A DNA stretch of 64,000 nt from Cesiribacteraceae bacterium YIM B00369. GTDB taxonomy: Bacteria > Bacteroidota > Bacteroidia > Cytophagales > Cyclobacteriaceae. The notes beneath the pieces were generated by a model. It was not told where the DNA came from. It did not search any database and worked only from the letters and a program-made list of their open reading frames with translations. Positions 8,029-16,092 of this stretch are shown one piece after another (the stretch's first letter is position 1; each line of letters starts with the position of its first letter). Location: contig JAFMYY010000004.1 of assembly GCA_017948555.1 (NCBI GenBank), forward strand, positions 124,001-188,000, written 5' to 3'. The position numbers and the translations under genes are program-made.

Positions 8029-8604
8029 ATGAAAACTGTAGAGATTATAGGGTTTAAAAGAGCAAATCTCGGAAAGAAAGTATCGAAAGATTTACGTTCA
8101 GAGGGCAATGTACCATGTGTAATGTATGGTGGCAAAGAACAAATTACCTTCTATGCGCCAATGATTCTTTTCCGCGACCTGGTTTACACTCCTGATGCCC
8201 ACATGGTAGACCTGAATATTGAAGGAACTGTTTATAAATGCATCCTGCAGGACATTCAGTACCACCCGGTAAGTGAATATATTCTTCATGCCGACTTCCT
8301 TCAACTGTTTGAAAACAAGCCGGTTAAAATGGATATTCCTGTTAGATTTGAAGGAACCTCCCCTGGTGTTATTGCTGGTGGTAAAATGATTACTAAATTA
8401 CGCAAAATCACTGTTAAGGCGCTTCCTGCGGATATGCCTGATTTTATCCCTGTGGATATCAGCAAACTTGCGCTTGGTAAGTCTGTTAAAGTGAGCGAAA
8501 TTAAGCCTGAGAACTACGAAATACTGAACAGCCCGCTAAACTCTATTGCAACTGTTGAAATTCCAAGAGCACTTCGCGGTAAAACTGCCGGTGCAGAGGA
8601 ATAA
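8029..8604 (+). CDS. rplY: 50S ribosomal protein L25 (long, Ctc-type)
   Basis: 191 residues. The first 90 match the L25 domain that binds 5S rRNA (IGFKRANLGKKVSKDLRSEGNVPCVMYGG; ILQDIQYHPVSEYILHADF). The remainder is the TL5/Ctc-type C-terminal domain (VKMDIPVRFEGTSPGVIAGG, ISKLALGKSVKVSEI). This long form is the usual one in Bacteroidota, unlike the short E. coli L25. The prs-rplY-pth order seen here is a common bacterial arrangement. A strong terminator follows at 8628. Confidence 0.96.
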   Translation: MKTVEIIGFKRANLGKKVSKDLRSEGNVPCVMYGGKEQITFYAPMILFRDLVYTPDAHMVDLNIEGTVYKCILQDIQYHPVSEYILHADFLQLFENKPVKMDIPVRFEGTSPGVIAGGKMITKLRKITVKALPADMPDFIPVDISKLALGKSVKVSEIKPENYEILNSPLNSIATVEIPRALRGKTAGAEE

Positions 8605-8627
8605 TAAAAACTTCAAAATAAATTTTA

Positions 8628-8663
8628 AATCCTGCCGGTTTACCACACTGGCAGGATTTTTTT
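8628..8663 (+). terminator. Terminator after rplY
   Basis: AAATCCTGCCGG pairs with CTGGCAGGATTT across a loop of about 9 bases and is followed by a run of T. The pth start is only 27 bases further on, so pth either relies on read-through or has a promoter inside this hairpin region that I cannot identify. Confidence 0.85.
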
Positions 8664-8689
8664 GTTAATACTAAAAAGCACATTTACTC

Positions 8690-9250
8690 ATGAAATATCT
8701 GGTTGCAGGCTTAGGAAATATTGGCGCAGAGTATGAGCTGACCCGCCATAATATCGGTTTTCTTACCCTCGACCGCCTGGCGGATCAGGAAGGGCTGAGC
8801 TTTAGTACTGAACGATATGCGTTCAAAACCGAATGGAAGCATAAAGGACGAAGTATACACCTGATAAAACCTACAACTTATATGAATCTTAGCGGGAAAG
8901 CCATCAATTACTGGCTGCAGGAATTAAAAATTCCCAAAGAAAACCTGCTGGTGATCGTGGATGAAATTGCTCTGCCGTTCGGGAAATTACGCATGCGTGC
9001 AAAAGGCTCCGCAGCCGGCCATAACGGCTTAAAAAATATTGAAGCAGTAACAGCTGGTGCAGATTATGCCCGGCTTCGCTTTGGCATTGGTGATAATTAC
9101 CGCCAGGGCCAGCAGGTGGATTATGTGCTCAGCAACTTCACCAGGGAAGAAATGGACCAGCTTCCGGAAGTTATGGATAAAGCAATAGAAATGGTAAGCG
9201 GCTTCTGCACTATCGGTATACAAAGAACGATGAACCAGTTTAACGATTAA
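8690..9250 (+). CDS. pth: Peptidyl-tRNA hydrolase
   Basis: 186 residues. It releases peptides from prematurely dissociated peptidyl-tRNA so the tRNA can be reused. It begins with the family signature GLGNIGAEYELTRHNIGF, in which His20 is the catalytic base and Asn10/Asn21 are the conserved partners. TTYMNLSGKA and the segment IVDEIALPFGKLRMRAKGSAAGHNGLKNI follow, including the conserved Asp and the second-half GHNG. Length and motifs are complete. It follows rplY but is separated from it by a terminator. Confidence 0.96.
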   Translation: MKYLVAGLGNIGAEYELTRHNIGFLTLDRLADQEGLSFSTERYAFKTEWKHKGRSIHLIKPTTYMNLSGKAINYWLQELKIPKENLLVIVDEIALPFGKLRMRAKGSAAGHNGLKNIEAVTAGADYARLRFGIGDNYRQGQQVDYVLSNFTREEMDQLPEVMDKAIEMVSGFCTIGIQRTMNQFND

Positions 9251-9360
9251 ATTATTTCATGCAGAGGGTCGCTGGCTTCTTCCTCTTTTTTACATTGTTG
9301 ATTAATTCTTAAAATATATTTCCAGGAGCCCCATTACCAAAGCACTTCGGATTAATTAAT

Positions 9361-9397
9361 CATCTTACATACATAATAAAATTATGTATGTAAGATG
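9361..9397. promoter_or_regulatory. Perfect 17-bp inverted repeat upstream of the PadR gene
   Basis: CATCTTACATACATAAT (9361-9377), three A, then its exact reverse complement (9381-9397). No T tract follows, so it is not an intrinsic terminator. It contains TACATACAT and ATGTATGTA, and PadR-family operators typically carry ATGT...ACAT half-sites, so it may be the operator of the PadR protein whose start is 139 bases downstream. Alternatively it is a tiny mobile-element remnant. Confidence 0.5.
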
Positions 9398-9535
9398 AAG
9401 ATATGTCGAAAGAATTTTAAGGTAATACTGCCATCGATCAAATCCGATATGTATGCATGCAGCCTCTTTAAAATTATATGGTATATTAAATATATATGTA
9501 ATACCCTTATGTATATAAATTTATTATATTTAGGA

Positions 9536-9859
9536 ATGGATAAGAAATTATTAAAAGGAAGCCTCAGCACCATTGTTCTTGAGCTCATCCGCCGCGACGG
9601 CAGCATGTATGGATATGAAATTACTCAAAAGGTCCGCCGCCTCTCAGACGGGCAAATACGTATTACCGAAGGTGCCCTCTATCCCACCCTCCATAAACTC
9701 GAACAACAGGAATTTTTATCCACCAGAACAGAAATAGTAGACGGGAGAGCCCGGAAGTACTACTATGTTACAGAAGAAGGGGCAAAAGAGAATGAAAAAA
9801 GGTTAAAGGATACTGCTGACTTTATAATTATTCTCCGGAAAGTTTTGCAACTGGAATAA
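9536..9859 (+). CDS. PadR-family transcriptional regulator
   Basis: 107 residues from the ATG at 9536. An upstream in-frame extension of 47 codons is AT-rich and unlike the family, so I reject it. The winged-helix domain covers LLKGSLSTIVLELIRRDGSMYGYEITQKVRRLSDGQIRITEGALYPTLHKLEQQEFL, which contains the PadR hallmark MYGYEI...GALYPTLHKLE. It ends with a short helix. In Bacteroidota such genes usually precede a membrane protein or permease gene they control. Here nothing on the plus strand follows until typA at 13927, so its partner is missing or elsewhere. A large palindrome lies upstream. Confidence 0.93.
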   Translation: MDKKLLKGSLSTIVLELIRRDGSMYGYEITQKVRRLSDGQIRITEGALYPTLHKLEQQEFLSTRTEIVDGRARKYYYVTEEGAKENEKRLKDTADFIIILRKVLQLE

Positions 9860-9968
9860 TTGTACCGGCTACTCCTGCTGTTATTTTCAGCTCCCAACCG
9901 GCACCTCAGCTTCCATTTATATAATCTCTTCCCCCCTCTCTTTTCCCTGTATAAAATACAGAAGGCAT

Positions 9969-10010
9969 AAAAAAAGGCCTGTGCTCCTGAGAAGGAACCA
10001 GACCCTTTAT
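9969..10010 (-). terminator. Imperfect terminator hairpin beyond the receptor remnant
   Basis: On the minus strand AAAGGGTCTGGTTCC can pair with GGAGCACAGGCCTTT with a few mismatches, followed by a run of T. It sits just downstream of the TonB-receptor remnant and probably served that gene. Confidence 0.45.
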
Positions 10011-10043
10011 TGTTGTATAATTAAAGCCTGAGCTCACTGCAAC

Positions 10044-10763
10044 TTAAAAATTGTAACTTAAACCGGCAAACCAGGTGCTGCCATTCCGGTCGGTAGCATA
10101 AAACTCCCGGGTATTTTGGTTCAACAGGTTTCTACCTCCTCCAAATACCGTAAGTTTATCATAAACAAGATAAGAGGCTTTAGCATTTAGCAGCATCTTT
10201 CCCCTAATCTCACCCTCATTATTTTCAAAGCTTAAATCCTGCATGTGATAATGGGTTTGACTGCTAAAGAAGTAAGAGGAGGTATTAAAATTCAGGCGGC
10301 TGAAAGGAGCATAATTCACAAACCATCCTCCAAAGAAAACAGGTGTGCTTTCGTGGTCTTTTTCAGCAGGAGCATTGAATTGCGGGCTGTTATAGAAGTC
10401 GAAGTTCCGGAGCCTTGTTTTCTGTAAAGTTATAAACGGACGTACCTGCCACTGCCTGTTGGGCAATCAGTTAACAGAAGCGGTAAGGCCCAGCTGATGT
10501 GCAGTAACCGGCAGCGATTGGTTTTGGTATTCTGCAAGTACCATTCCATCAGGAAGAACATCAAATTTGCCTGTTGCCACCAGGTTCAGAGGGTGAGCAA
10601 GTTTCTGGGTAAACAAACCTAAATCAGCCTGGAGGTTTCCTTTTAACTGCGCACGAACTCCTATTTCTGTTTGGGTATTGCTGGTAGGCTCCACACCTGG
10701 GTTTACCACTGCATGCTTCCTGCCAGCAAACATGCTCTCCTGAGATTTTTCATCGTTTTTCAA
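10044..10763 (-). pseudogene. TonB-dependent receptor, C-terminal remnant broken by an in-frame stop
   Basis: Two open frames in the same reading frame are separated only by a TGA at 10467-10469, with LTASVN before it and LPNRQWQVRPF after. Together they encode about 239 residues of the C-terminal beta-barrel of an outer-membrane TonB-dependent receptor. The upstream part has FAGRKHAVVNPGVEPTSNTQTEIGVRA, the usual 'NP.L.PE.S...E.G' barrel motif. The downstream part has the penultimate-strand motif VFGGGRNLLNQNTREFY and ends GLSYNF with the terminal Phe. A complete receptor has 650-1000 residues, so the plug and most of the barrel are gone and no ATG is available (first codon TTG at 10763). 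The stop probably arose from TGG or CGA. Confidence 0.85.
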
Positions 10764-11379
10764 ACTTTTTATATAACTGCAAAGGTATAGCCATAAAAAG
10801 ATGCAGGAGCAGATATCTTCTTCCTTTCATTGCAGATGTAAGCCTGGCACTCAGGAAGCTTTTAATAACGCTCCCTTCATAACAACAAATTATCTACAAA
10901 ATATTGTACTCTTCAAGGAAAACAAAGATGAGGACTAAAAAAATGAAATAGAGGAACAAATTACGTTCATTTTGGAATCAACCCATTCATTTACAGACTA
11001 TAACATAAAAGATTATCAAGTAAACAGAAATTCAATTTTGATGTTTGAACACCAGTATTTAAATCCTGTTTTATTACTATTGGTATGTACCTCTTGAAAA
11101 TCAGGAAGGATTCCTTTAGCAGTACTGATTATACTTAAAAACTCTATGGAATTAAAACAAAACATATCTGGCAGATACTCAATAATACAATCTTAAACCT
11201 TTGATAAACAATCTCTGGCAGTGAAATAAAGCATTTCATGTAATGTATTTTTAATAACAAAAATAAAATTTATGTTATTTTAACCTTTCGGTAATATATT
11301 TTTTTCTTAAAAACTTATATTTCCTCTGTTTCATATCTTTTCAGGAAATGAAATTCTTCAGTTTTTCAGGTGCATGTAC
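10764..11379. other. Gene-poor AT-rich stretch upstream of the receptor remnant
   Basis: No intact gene is recognisable over about 600 bases. The deleted front of the TonB-dependent receptor would have been here, but none of it is recognisable. On the plus strand a frame starting with the ATG at 10801 runs 45 codons to a TAA at 10936. It stays open in the same frame for another 52 codons, but matches nothing I know. Confidence 0.5.
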
Positions 11380-11413
11380 AAAAAAAGGGACAGCGCTTTA
11401 CCATCCCTTTTTC
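11380..11413 (-). terminator. Terminator of metG
   Basis: On the minus strand AAAAAGGGA pairs with TCCCTTTTT across a 13-base loop and is followed by T. It lies 25 bases after the metG stop. Confidence 0.85.
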
Positions 11414-11438
11414 CTATAATAAAACAAAAGCAGGAAGA

Positions 11439-13487
11439 TTAACTTACTCCTGATCCATCCGCCACCTTCTTACCTGGCAATACAAATGTAAGGCTGCCGT
11501 CACTGTCTTCGGCCATAAGAATCATTCCCTGCGATTCAATACCCATTATAGGCCTCGGCGCAAGGTTTACCAGCACACTCACCTGCTGCCCGATAATCTT
11601 CTCCGGCTCAAAGTACTGCCCTATTCCGCTTACAATTGTTCTTTGGTCTATACCTGTGTCAACCTTTAGCTTTAACAGTTTTTTAGATTTTTTTACCTTT
11701 TCTGCTTCCAGTATGGTCCCTATTCTGATGTCCATTTTCATGAAATCGTCATAAGTTACCTCACCTTTAGCAGGAGCCGCTTTTATGTTTTCAGCTTCGT
11801 TTGCTGCTTTGGTATCTTCAAGTTTCTTAACCTGCTCCTCTACCTTCTGGTCTTCAATCTTTTCAAAAAGCAGCTGTGCCGCTTCCAGCTGGTGCCCTTC
11901 CTGCAACAAATCAGTACGGCCGGCCTCGCTCCAGTAAAGATCACTTAAATTTAACATTTTCTGCAGTTTATCCATGGCAAAAGGAATAAACGGAGCGGCA
12001 ACAATTGTAAGGTTAGCGGCTATTTGCAGGCCAAGGTTCATAATGGTCTTCACCCTTTCCGGGTTTTCCTTAACCAGCTTCCAGGGCTCCGTATCAGCAA
12101 GGTACTTATTACCTGCTCTGGCCAGTTCCATCATGGTATTTAAAGCTTCCCTGAACTTATATTGCTCAATATTTTCACCGGTCTGGGCAGGCAACTTCTT
12201 TATTTTGGCTATCAGCTCATTGTCAATATCGAACAACTCCCCTGCAGCAGGCACTTTACCATCATAAAATTTATGGGTAAGTACAAGTGCCCTGTTAACA
12301 AAGTTACCCAGGATTGCCACCAGCTCGTTATTGTTCTTGGCCTGGAAATCTTTCCAGGTAAAATCATTATCCTTGGTTTCAGGAGCGTTGGCACAAAGCG
12401 CATAGCGTAAAACATCCTGCTTTTCCGGGAACTCCTGCAGGTACTCATGTAACCACACTGCCCAGTTACGGGAGGTGGAAATTTTATTTCCTTCCAGGTT
12501 GAGGAACTCATTGGCAGGCACGTTTTCAGGCAAAATAAAATCTCCATGGGCCTTTAACATTGCCGGAAAAATAATGCAGTGGAACACTATATTATCTTTC
12601 CCTATAAAATGAACCAGGTTTGTATCCTCATCCTTCCAGTATTCTTCCCAGGATTTTCCTGATTTTTCAGCCCAGTCCTTGGTAGCTGAAATGTAGCCTA
12701 TAGGAGCATCAAACCACACATAAAGCACTTTGCCTTCTGCTTCTTTCAGGGGAACAGGTACTCCCCAGTCAAGGTCGCGGGTTACCGCTCTTGGCTGCAG
12801 CCCCTGGTCTATCCAGCTCTTTACCTGGCCATAAACATTACTTTTCCATTCCTTGTGTCCTTCAAGAATCCATTTCCTCAGCCAGCTTTCATAATCATTT
12901 AAAGGAAGGTACCAGTGAGTGGTTTTCCGCATTACCGGCTTCGCTCCACTCAACATCGACCGCGGATCCTTCAGGTCCGAAGGACTCAGGGATGTTCCGC
13001 AACTTTCACACTGATCCCCGTAAGCCTCTGTATACCCGCAATTAGGGCAGGTTCCTTTTATATAACGGTCGGCCAGAAACTGCCCGGCTTTCTCATCGTA
13101 ATATTGCTCCGATTCCTTTACCTCAAAAGCATCATCTGCATGAAGTTTTTTGAAGAAATCGGAGGCCGTCTGGTGGTGGACAGGGGCTGAAGTGCGGGAA
13201 TATACATCGAATGAGATACCAAATTCCCGGAAAGAATCCCCGATAATCCGGTGGTACTTATCTACCACCTGCTGAGGGCTTACCCCCTCTTTTTGCGCCC
13301 TAATGGTAATAGGCACCCCGTGTTCATCGGAACCACAAACAAAAAGAACATCCTTCTTTCTGCTCCTGAGGTACCGCACAAATATATCGGCTGGTACATA
13401 AACTCCCGCAAGGTGGCCTATATGCACCGGCCCATTGGCATACGGCAATGCTGCCGTTACAGTATATCGTTTACTGGATTTTGACAT
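11439..13487 (-). CDS. metG: Methionyl-tRNA synthetase
   Basis: 682 residues. It charges tRNA-Met with methionine. The class I HIGH motif is at residues 22-25 ([11 protein letters not shown]). The zinc-binding knuckle [18 protein letters not shown] is near residue 145. The KMSKS loop appears as KISTS at about residue 334, the variant usual in MetRS of this phylum. After the anticodon-binding helices and a charged linker, residues about 577-682 form the EMAPII/Trbp111-like tRNA-binding dimer domain ([21 protein letters not shown]). The start is the ATG at 13487, 18 bases from a perfect -7 element. It is transcribed divergently from typA. Confidence 0.97.
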   Translation of the reverse strand: MSKSSKRYTVTAALPYANGPVHIGHLAGVYVPADIFVRYLRSRKKDVLFVCGSDEHGVPITIRAQKEGVSPQQVVDKYHRIIGDSFREFGISFDVYSRTSAPVHHQTASDFFKKLHADDAFEVKESEQYYDEKAGQFLADRYIKGTCPNCGYTEAYGDQCESCGTSLSPSDLKDPRSMLSGAKPVMRKTTHWYLPLNDYESWLRKWILEGHKEWKSNVYGQVKSWIDQGLQPRAVTRDLDWGVPVPLKEAEGKVLYVWFDAPIGYISATKDWAEKSGKSWEEYWKDEDTNLVHFIGKDNIVFHCIIFPAMLKAHGDFILPENVPANEFLNLEGNKISTSRNWAVWLHEYLQEFPEKQDVLRYALCANAPETKDNDFTWKDFQAKNNNELVAILGNFVNRALVLTHKFYDGKVPAAGELFDIDNELIAKIKKLPAQTGENIEQYKFREALNTMMELARAGNKYLADTEPWKLVKENPERVKTIMNLGLQIAANLTIVAAPFIPFAMDKLQKMLNLSDLYWSEAGRTDLLQEGHQLEAAQLLFEKIEDQKVEEQVKKLEDTKAANEAENIKAAPAKGEVTYDDFMKMDIRIGTILEAEKVKKSKKLLKLKVDTGIDQRTIVSGIGQYFEPEKIIGQQVSVLVNLAPRPIMGIESQGMILMAEDSDGSLTFVLPGKKVADGSGVS

Positions 13488-13504
13488 ATCATAAAAAATT
13501 TTTC

Positions 13505-13512
13505 CAAAGGTA
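13505..13512 (-). promoter_or_regulatory. Probable -7 element of the metG promoter
   Basis: The minus strand carries TACCTTTG here, a perfect TAnnTTTG, 17 bases upstream of the metG ATG. No good TTTG is found 19 bases further upstream, so only half of the consensus is present. Between here and the typA -7 element (13894) I see no gene. A 65-codon TTG-started frame at 13573-13770 has no family features. Confidence 0.45.
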
Positions 13513-13893
13513 AAAAAATATATCCTTTACTTCTGAGGATTACGGCAGAAAAGCCCGGTTTTAAATCCGGAGTCAGTTTAAAATCTTATTAAATACAAAG
13601 CCACAAAAAGATCCGTGAACAAAAACACCGGCACTAAGCGGGATAATCCTTAATTTATTATGCTTTCCGGATACTATAATATAAGTAATATTACACGGAT
13701 AGCGCAAAAAAACCTGAAAACGCGATCTTTTAATATTTTTTTCCTCAAATTCTCTTCCGGCAGGCAGCAAAAAACATAATCCTTCTAAGTTTTTGCCTTT
13801 ACCTGTATTAACAAATACAAAATTCAGATTGAATTTATGATAAATTATGGAATTAAATTTTACAACCTGATGTATTTATGTTATTCAATTGCG

Positions 13894-13901
13894 TACCTTT
13901 G
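13894..13901 (+). promoter_or_regulatory. Probable -7 element of the typA promoter
   Basis: TACCTTTG is 25 bases before the typA ATG. The region 19-20 bases upstream (GTATTTATG) has no exact TTTG, so the -33 part is weak. Confidence 0.5.
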
Positions 13902-13926
13902 CGCTTTAAATTCTTAGCAGCATATT

Positions 13927-15738
13927 ATGAGAAGCATCAGAAACGTAGCCATTATAGCCCACGTTGACCACGGAAAGACCACTTTGGTGGATAAAATTAT
14001 TCATGCATCCAAGCTTTTCCGGGAAAACCAGGAGTCTGGCGACCTTATTCTGGACAACAATGATCTTGAACGCGAACGGGGAATAACCATTTTATCAAAA
14101 AATGTTTCCGTTACCTATAAAGAAGTAAAGATCAATATTATTGACACGCCCGGTCACTCCGACTTTGGTGGTGAAGTAGAGCGTGTACTTAAAATGGCAG
14201 ACGGAGTAATTCTCCTTGTGGATGCTTTTGAAGGTCCTATGCCTCAAACCCGCTTTGTATTAGGAAAAGCACTTGCTTTAGGCCTTAAGCCTATTGTGGT
14301 TGTAAATAAAGTGGACAAAGAAAACTGTCGCCCTGACGAGGTTCATGAGCAGGTTTTTGACCTTATGTTCAACCTTGATGCCACAGAACACCAGCTTGAT
14401 TTCCGTACCCTTTACGGATCGAGCAAAAACGGCTGGATGGCTCACGACTGGAAAAACCCTTCAGAAGACATTACTCCCCTTCTGGATACCATTATTGAAG
14501 ATGTTCCGGAAGCCCCGAAAAAGGAGGGTGTTCTCCGTATGCAGATTACCTCACTGGATTACTCTGCATTTGTTGGCCGTATAGCTATCGGACGTATTTA
14601 TCAGGGTGCCATTAAGGAAAACGAAACGCTTGGCCTGACTAAAAAAGACGGCTCAGTAAAGAAAGTTAAAGTAAAAGAATTACAGTTATTCGAAGGACTT
14701 GGCAAGCAGAAGGTAAGTGAGGTTGAATGTGGTGAAATTTGCGCTGTAGTAGGTCTTGAAGGATTTGATATTGGTGATACCCTTACCAGCTTTGAAAATC
14801 CTGAGCCACTGCCAAGGATTTCAATTGATGAGCCTACTATGAGTATGCTCTTTACAATTAACAATTCTCCTTTCTTTGGCAAAGAAGGAAAATATGTAAC
14901 CTCACGCCACCTGCGCGACCGTCTTTTCAAAGAAACAGAAAAGAACCTTGCTTTAAGAATTCAGGAAACTTCTTCTGAAGACAAATTCCTGGTTTTCGGA
15001 CGTGGGATTCTTCACTTGTCTGTACTGATCGAAACCATGCGCCGCGAAGGCTATGAATTACAGGTAGGCCAGCCTCAGGTCCTTTTCAAGGAAATTGACG
15101 GACAAAAGCACGAACCAATTGAACACCTTGTGGTGGATGTACCTCAGGAAAGCTCAGGTAAAGTAATTGAACTTGTTACCCAGCGCAAGGGCGAGCTTAA
15201 GATTATGGAGCCTAAAGGCGACCTTCAGCACCTGGAATTTGAAATTCCTGCCAGAGGTATTATTGGTCTGCGAAACAACGTTTTAACAGCTACTGCCGGT
15301 GAGGCAATTATGACCCACCGCTTCCTTGGCTACCAGCCACATAAAGGAACTATTCCCGGCCGTATCAATGGTTCCCTGATTTCCATGGAAACAGGCCCTG
15401 GTACTGCTTATTCAATTGATAAGCTGCAGGACCGCGGAGTATTTTTCGTTGATCCGGGAGAAGATGTTTATATGGGTCAGGTAATTGGTGAAAACAGCCG
15501 TGACAATGACCTTGTGGTGAACATTCAGAAAGGTAAAAAGCTTACCAACATGCGTGCTTCAGGCTCTGACAATAACGTGAAAATTGCTCCTAAAAAGCAG
15601 TTCTCCCTTGAAGAGACTCTGGAATATATTCAGAAAGATGAATATGTGGAGATTACTCCAAAGTCTATCAGGATGCGTAAGATTTACCTTGACGAAACGG
15701 AGAGGAAGAGAATGGGCATGAAAGAAACCACTGTTTAG
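13927..15738 (+). CDS. typA: Ribosome-associated translational GTPase TypA/BipA
   Basis: 603 residues. It is an EF-G-like GTPase that binds the ribosome and helps 50S assembly and stress or cold adaptation. The G motifs are complete: AHVDHGKTT (P-loop, residue 10), the switch I region with RERGITI, DTPGHSDFGGEVER, NKVDK, and the G5 region. Domain II (VGRIAIGRIYQG), EF-G-like domains III and V, and the TypA-specific C-terminal domain (IPGRINGSLISMETGPGTAYS; QKGKKLTNMRASGSD) follow in the usual order. It is a single-gene unit with its own promoter and a double terminator. Confidence 0.97.
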   Translation: MRSIRNVAIIAHVDHGKTTLVDKIIHASKLFRENQESGDLILDNNDLERERGITILSKNVSVTYKEVKINIIDTPGHSDFGGEVERVLKMADGVILLVDAFEGPMPQTRFVLGKALALGLKPIVVVNKVDKENCRPDEVHEQVFDLMFNLDATEHQLDFRTLYGSSKNGWMAHDWKNPSEDITPLLDTIIEDVPEAPKKEGVLRMQITSLDYSAFVGRIAIGRIYQGAIKENETLGLTKKDGSVKKVKVKELQLFEGLGKQKVSEVECGEICAVVGLEGFDIGDTLTSFENPEPLPRISIDEPTMSMLFTINNSPFFGKEGKYVTSRHLRDRLFKETEKNLALRIQETSSEDKFLVFGRGILHLSVLIETMRREGYELQVGQPQVLFKEIDGQKHEPIEHLVVDVPQESSGKVIELVTQRKGELKIMEPKGDLQHLEFEIPARGIIGLRNNVLTATAGEAIMTHRFLGYQPHKGTIPGRINGSLISMETGPGTAYSIDKLQDRGVFFVDPGEDVYMGQVIGENSRDNDLVVNIQKGKKLTNMRASGSDNNVKIAPKKQFSLEETLEYIQKDEYVEITPKSIRMRKIYLDETERKRMGMKETTV

Positions 15739-15756
15739 GCAGGAATATAAAACATA

Positions 15757-15814
15757 ACAGCTTTACGCAAAGCTGTAACAAAAGCGGTTAAGGAATTCCT
15801 TAGCCGCTTTTTTT
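15757..15814 (+). terminator. Two tandem terminator hairpins after typA
   Basis: The first hairpin is ACAGCTTT/AAAGCTGT (15757-15776) with a perfect 8-bp stem and ACGC tetraloop. The second is AAAGCGGTTAAGGAATTCCTTAGCCGCTTT (15781-15810) followed by a T run. The second is the intrinsic terminator. Confidence 0.85.
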
Positions 15815-16092
15815 TCCCACATCCGGAAAATAACCCGTGTAGCTGATTTTTTCAGGCTGTTTAATTTTTTTACCCGAAAAAAATCGGCGGCAAACCTATC
15901 AACAAGTTTATCCGCTTTACGTATTTACTGATAATTCTGTCACGATTATAATTATAAGGCTGCCGTTTTTTTTTCAGGCACCACATCCGCTGTTTCTTCA
16001 ACTGATCAATAATCCGAAACATCAACTTATTTTCCTGATTAAAATATTATTTCTTTTTACCGGCAAAATTAATTTCTACCGGCATACTTCCT

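Noticed and set aside
9395-9535. 47-codon N-terminal extension of the PadR gene
   Set aside because: AT-rich and unlike the family; MDKKLLKGSLSTIVLEL from the ATG at 9536 is the normal PadR N-terminus.
13573-13770. 65-codon minus-strand frame between metG and typA
   Set aside because: Starts with TTG, has no family features and lies in promoter DNA between divergent genes.
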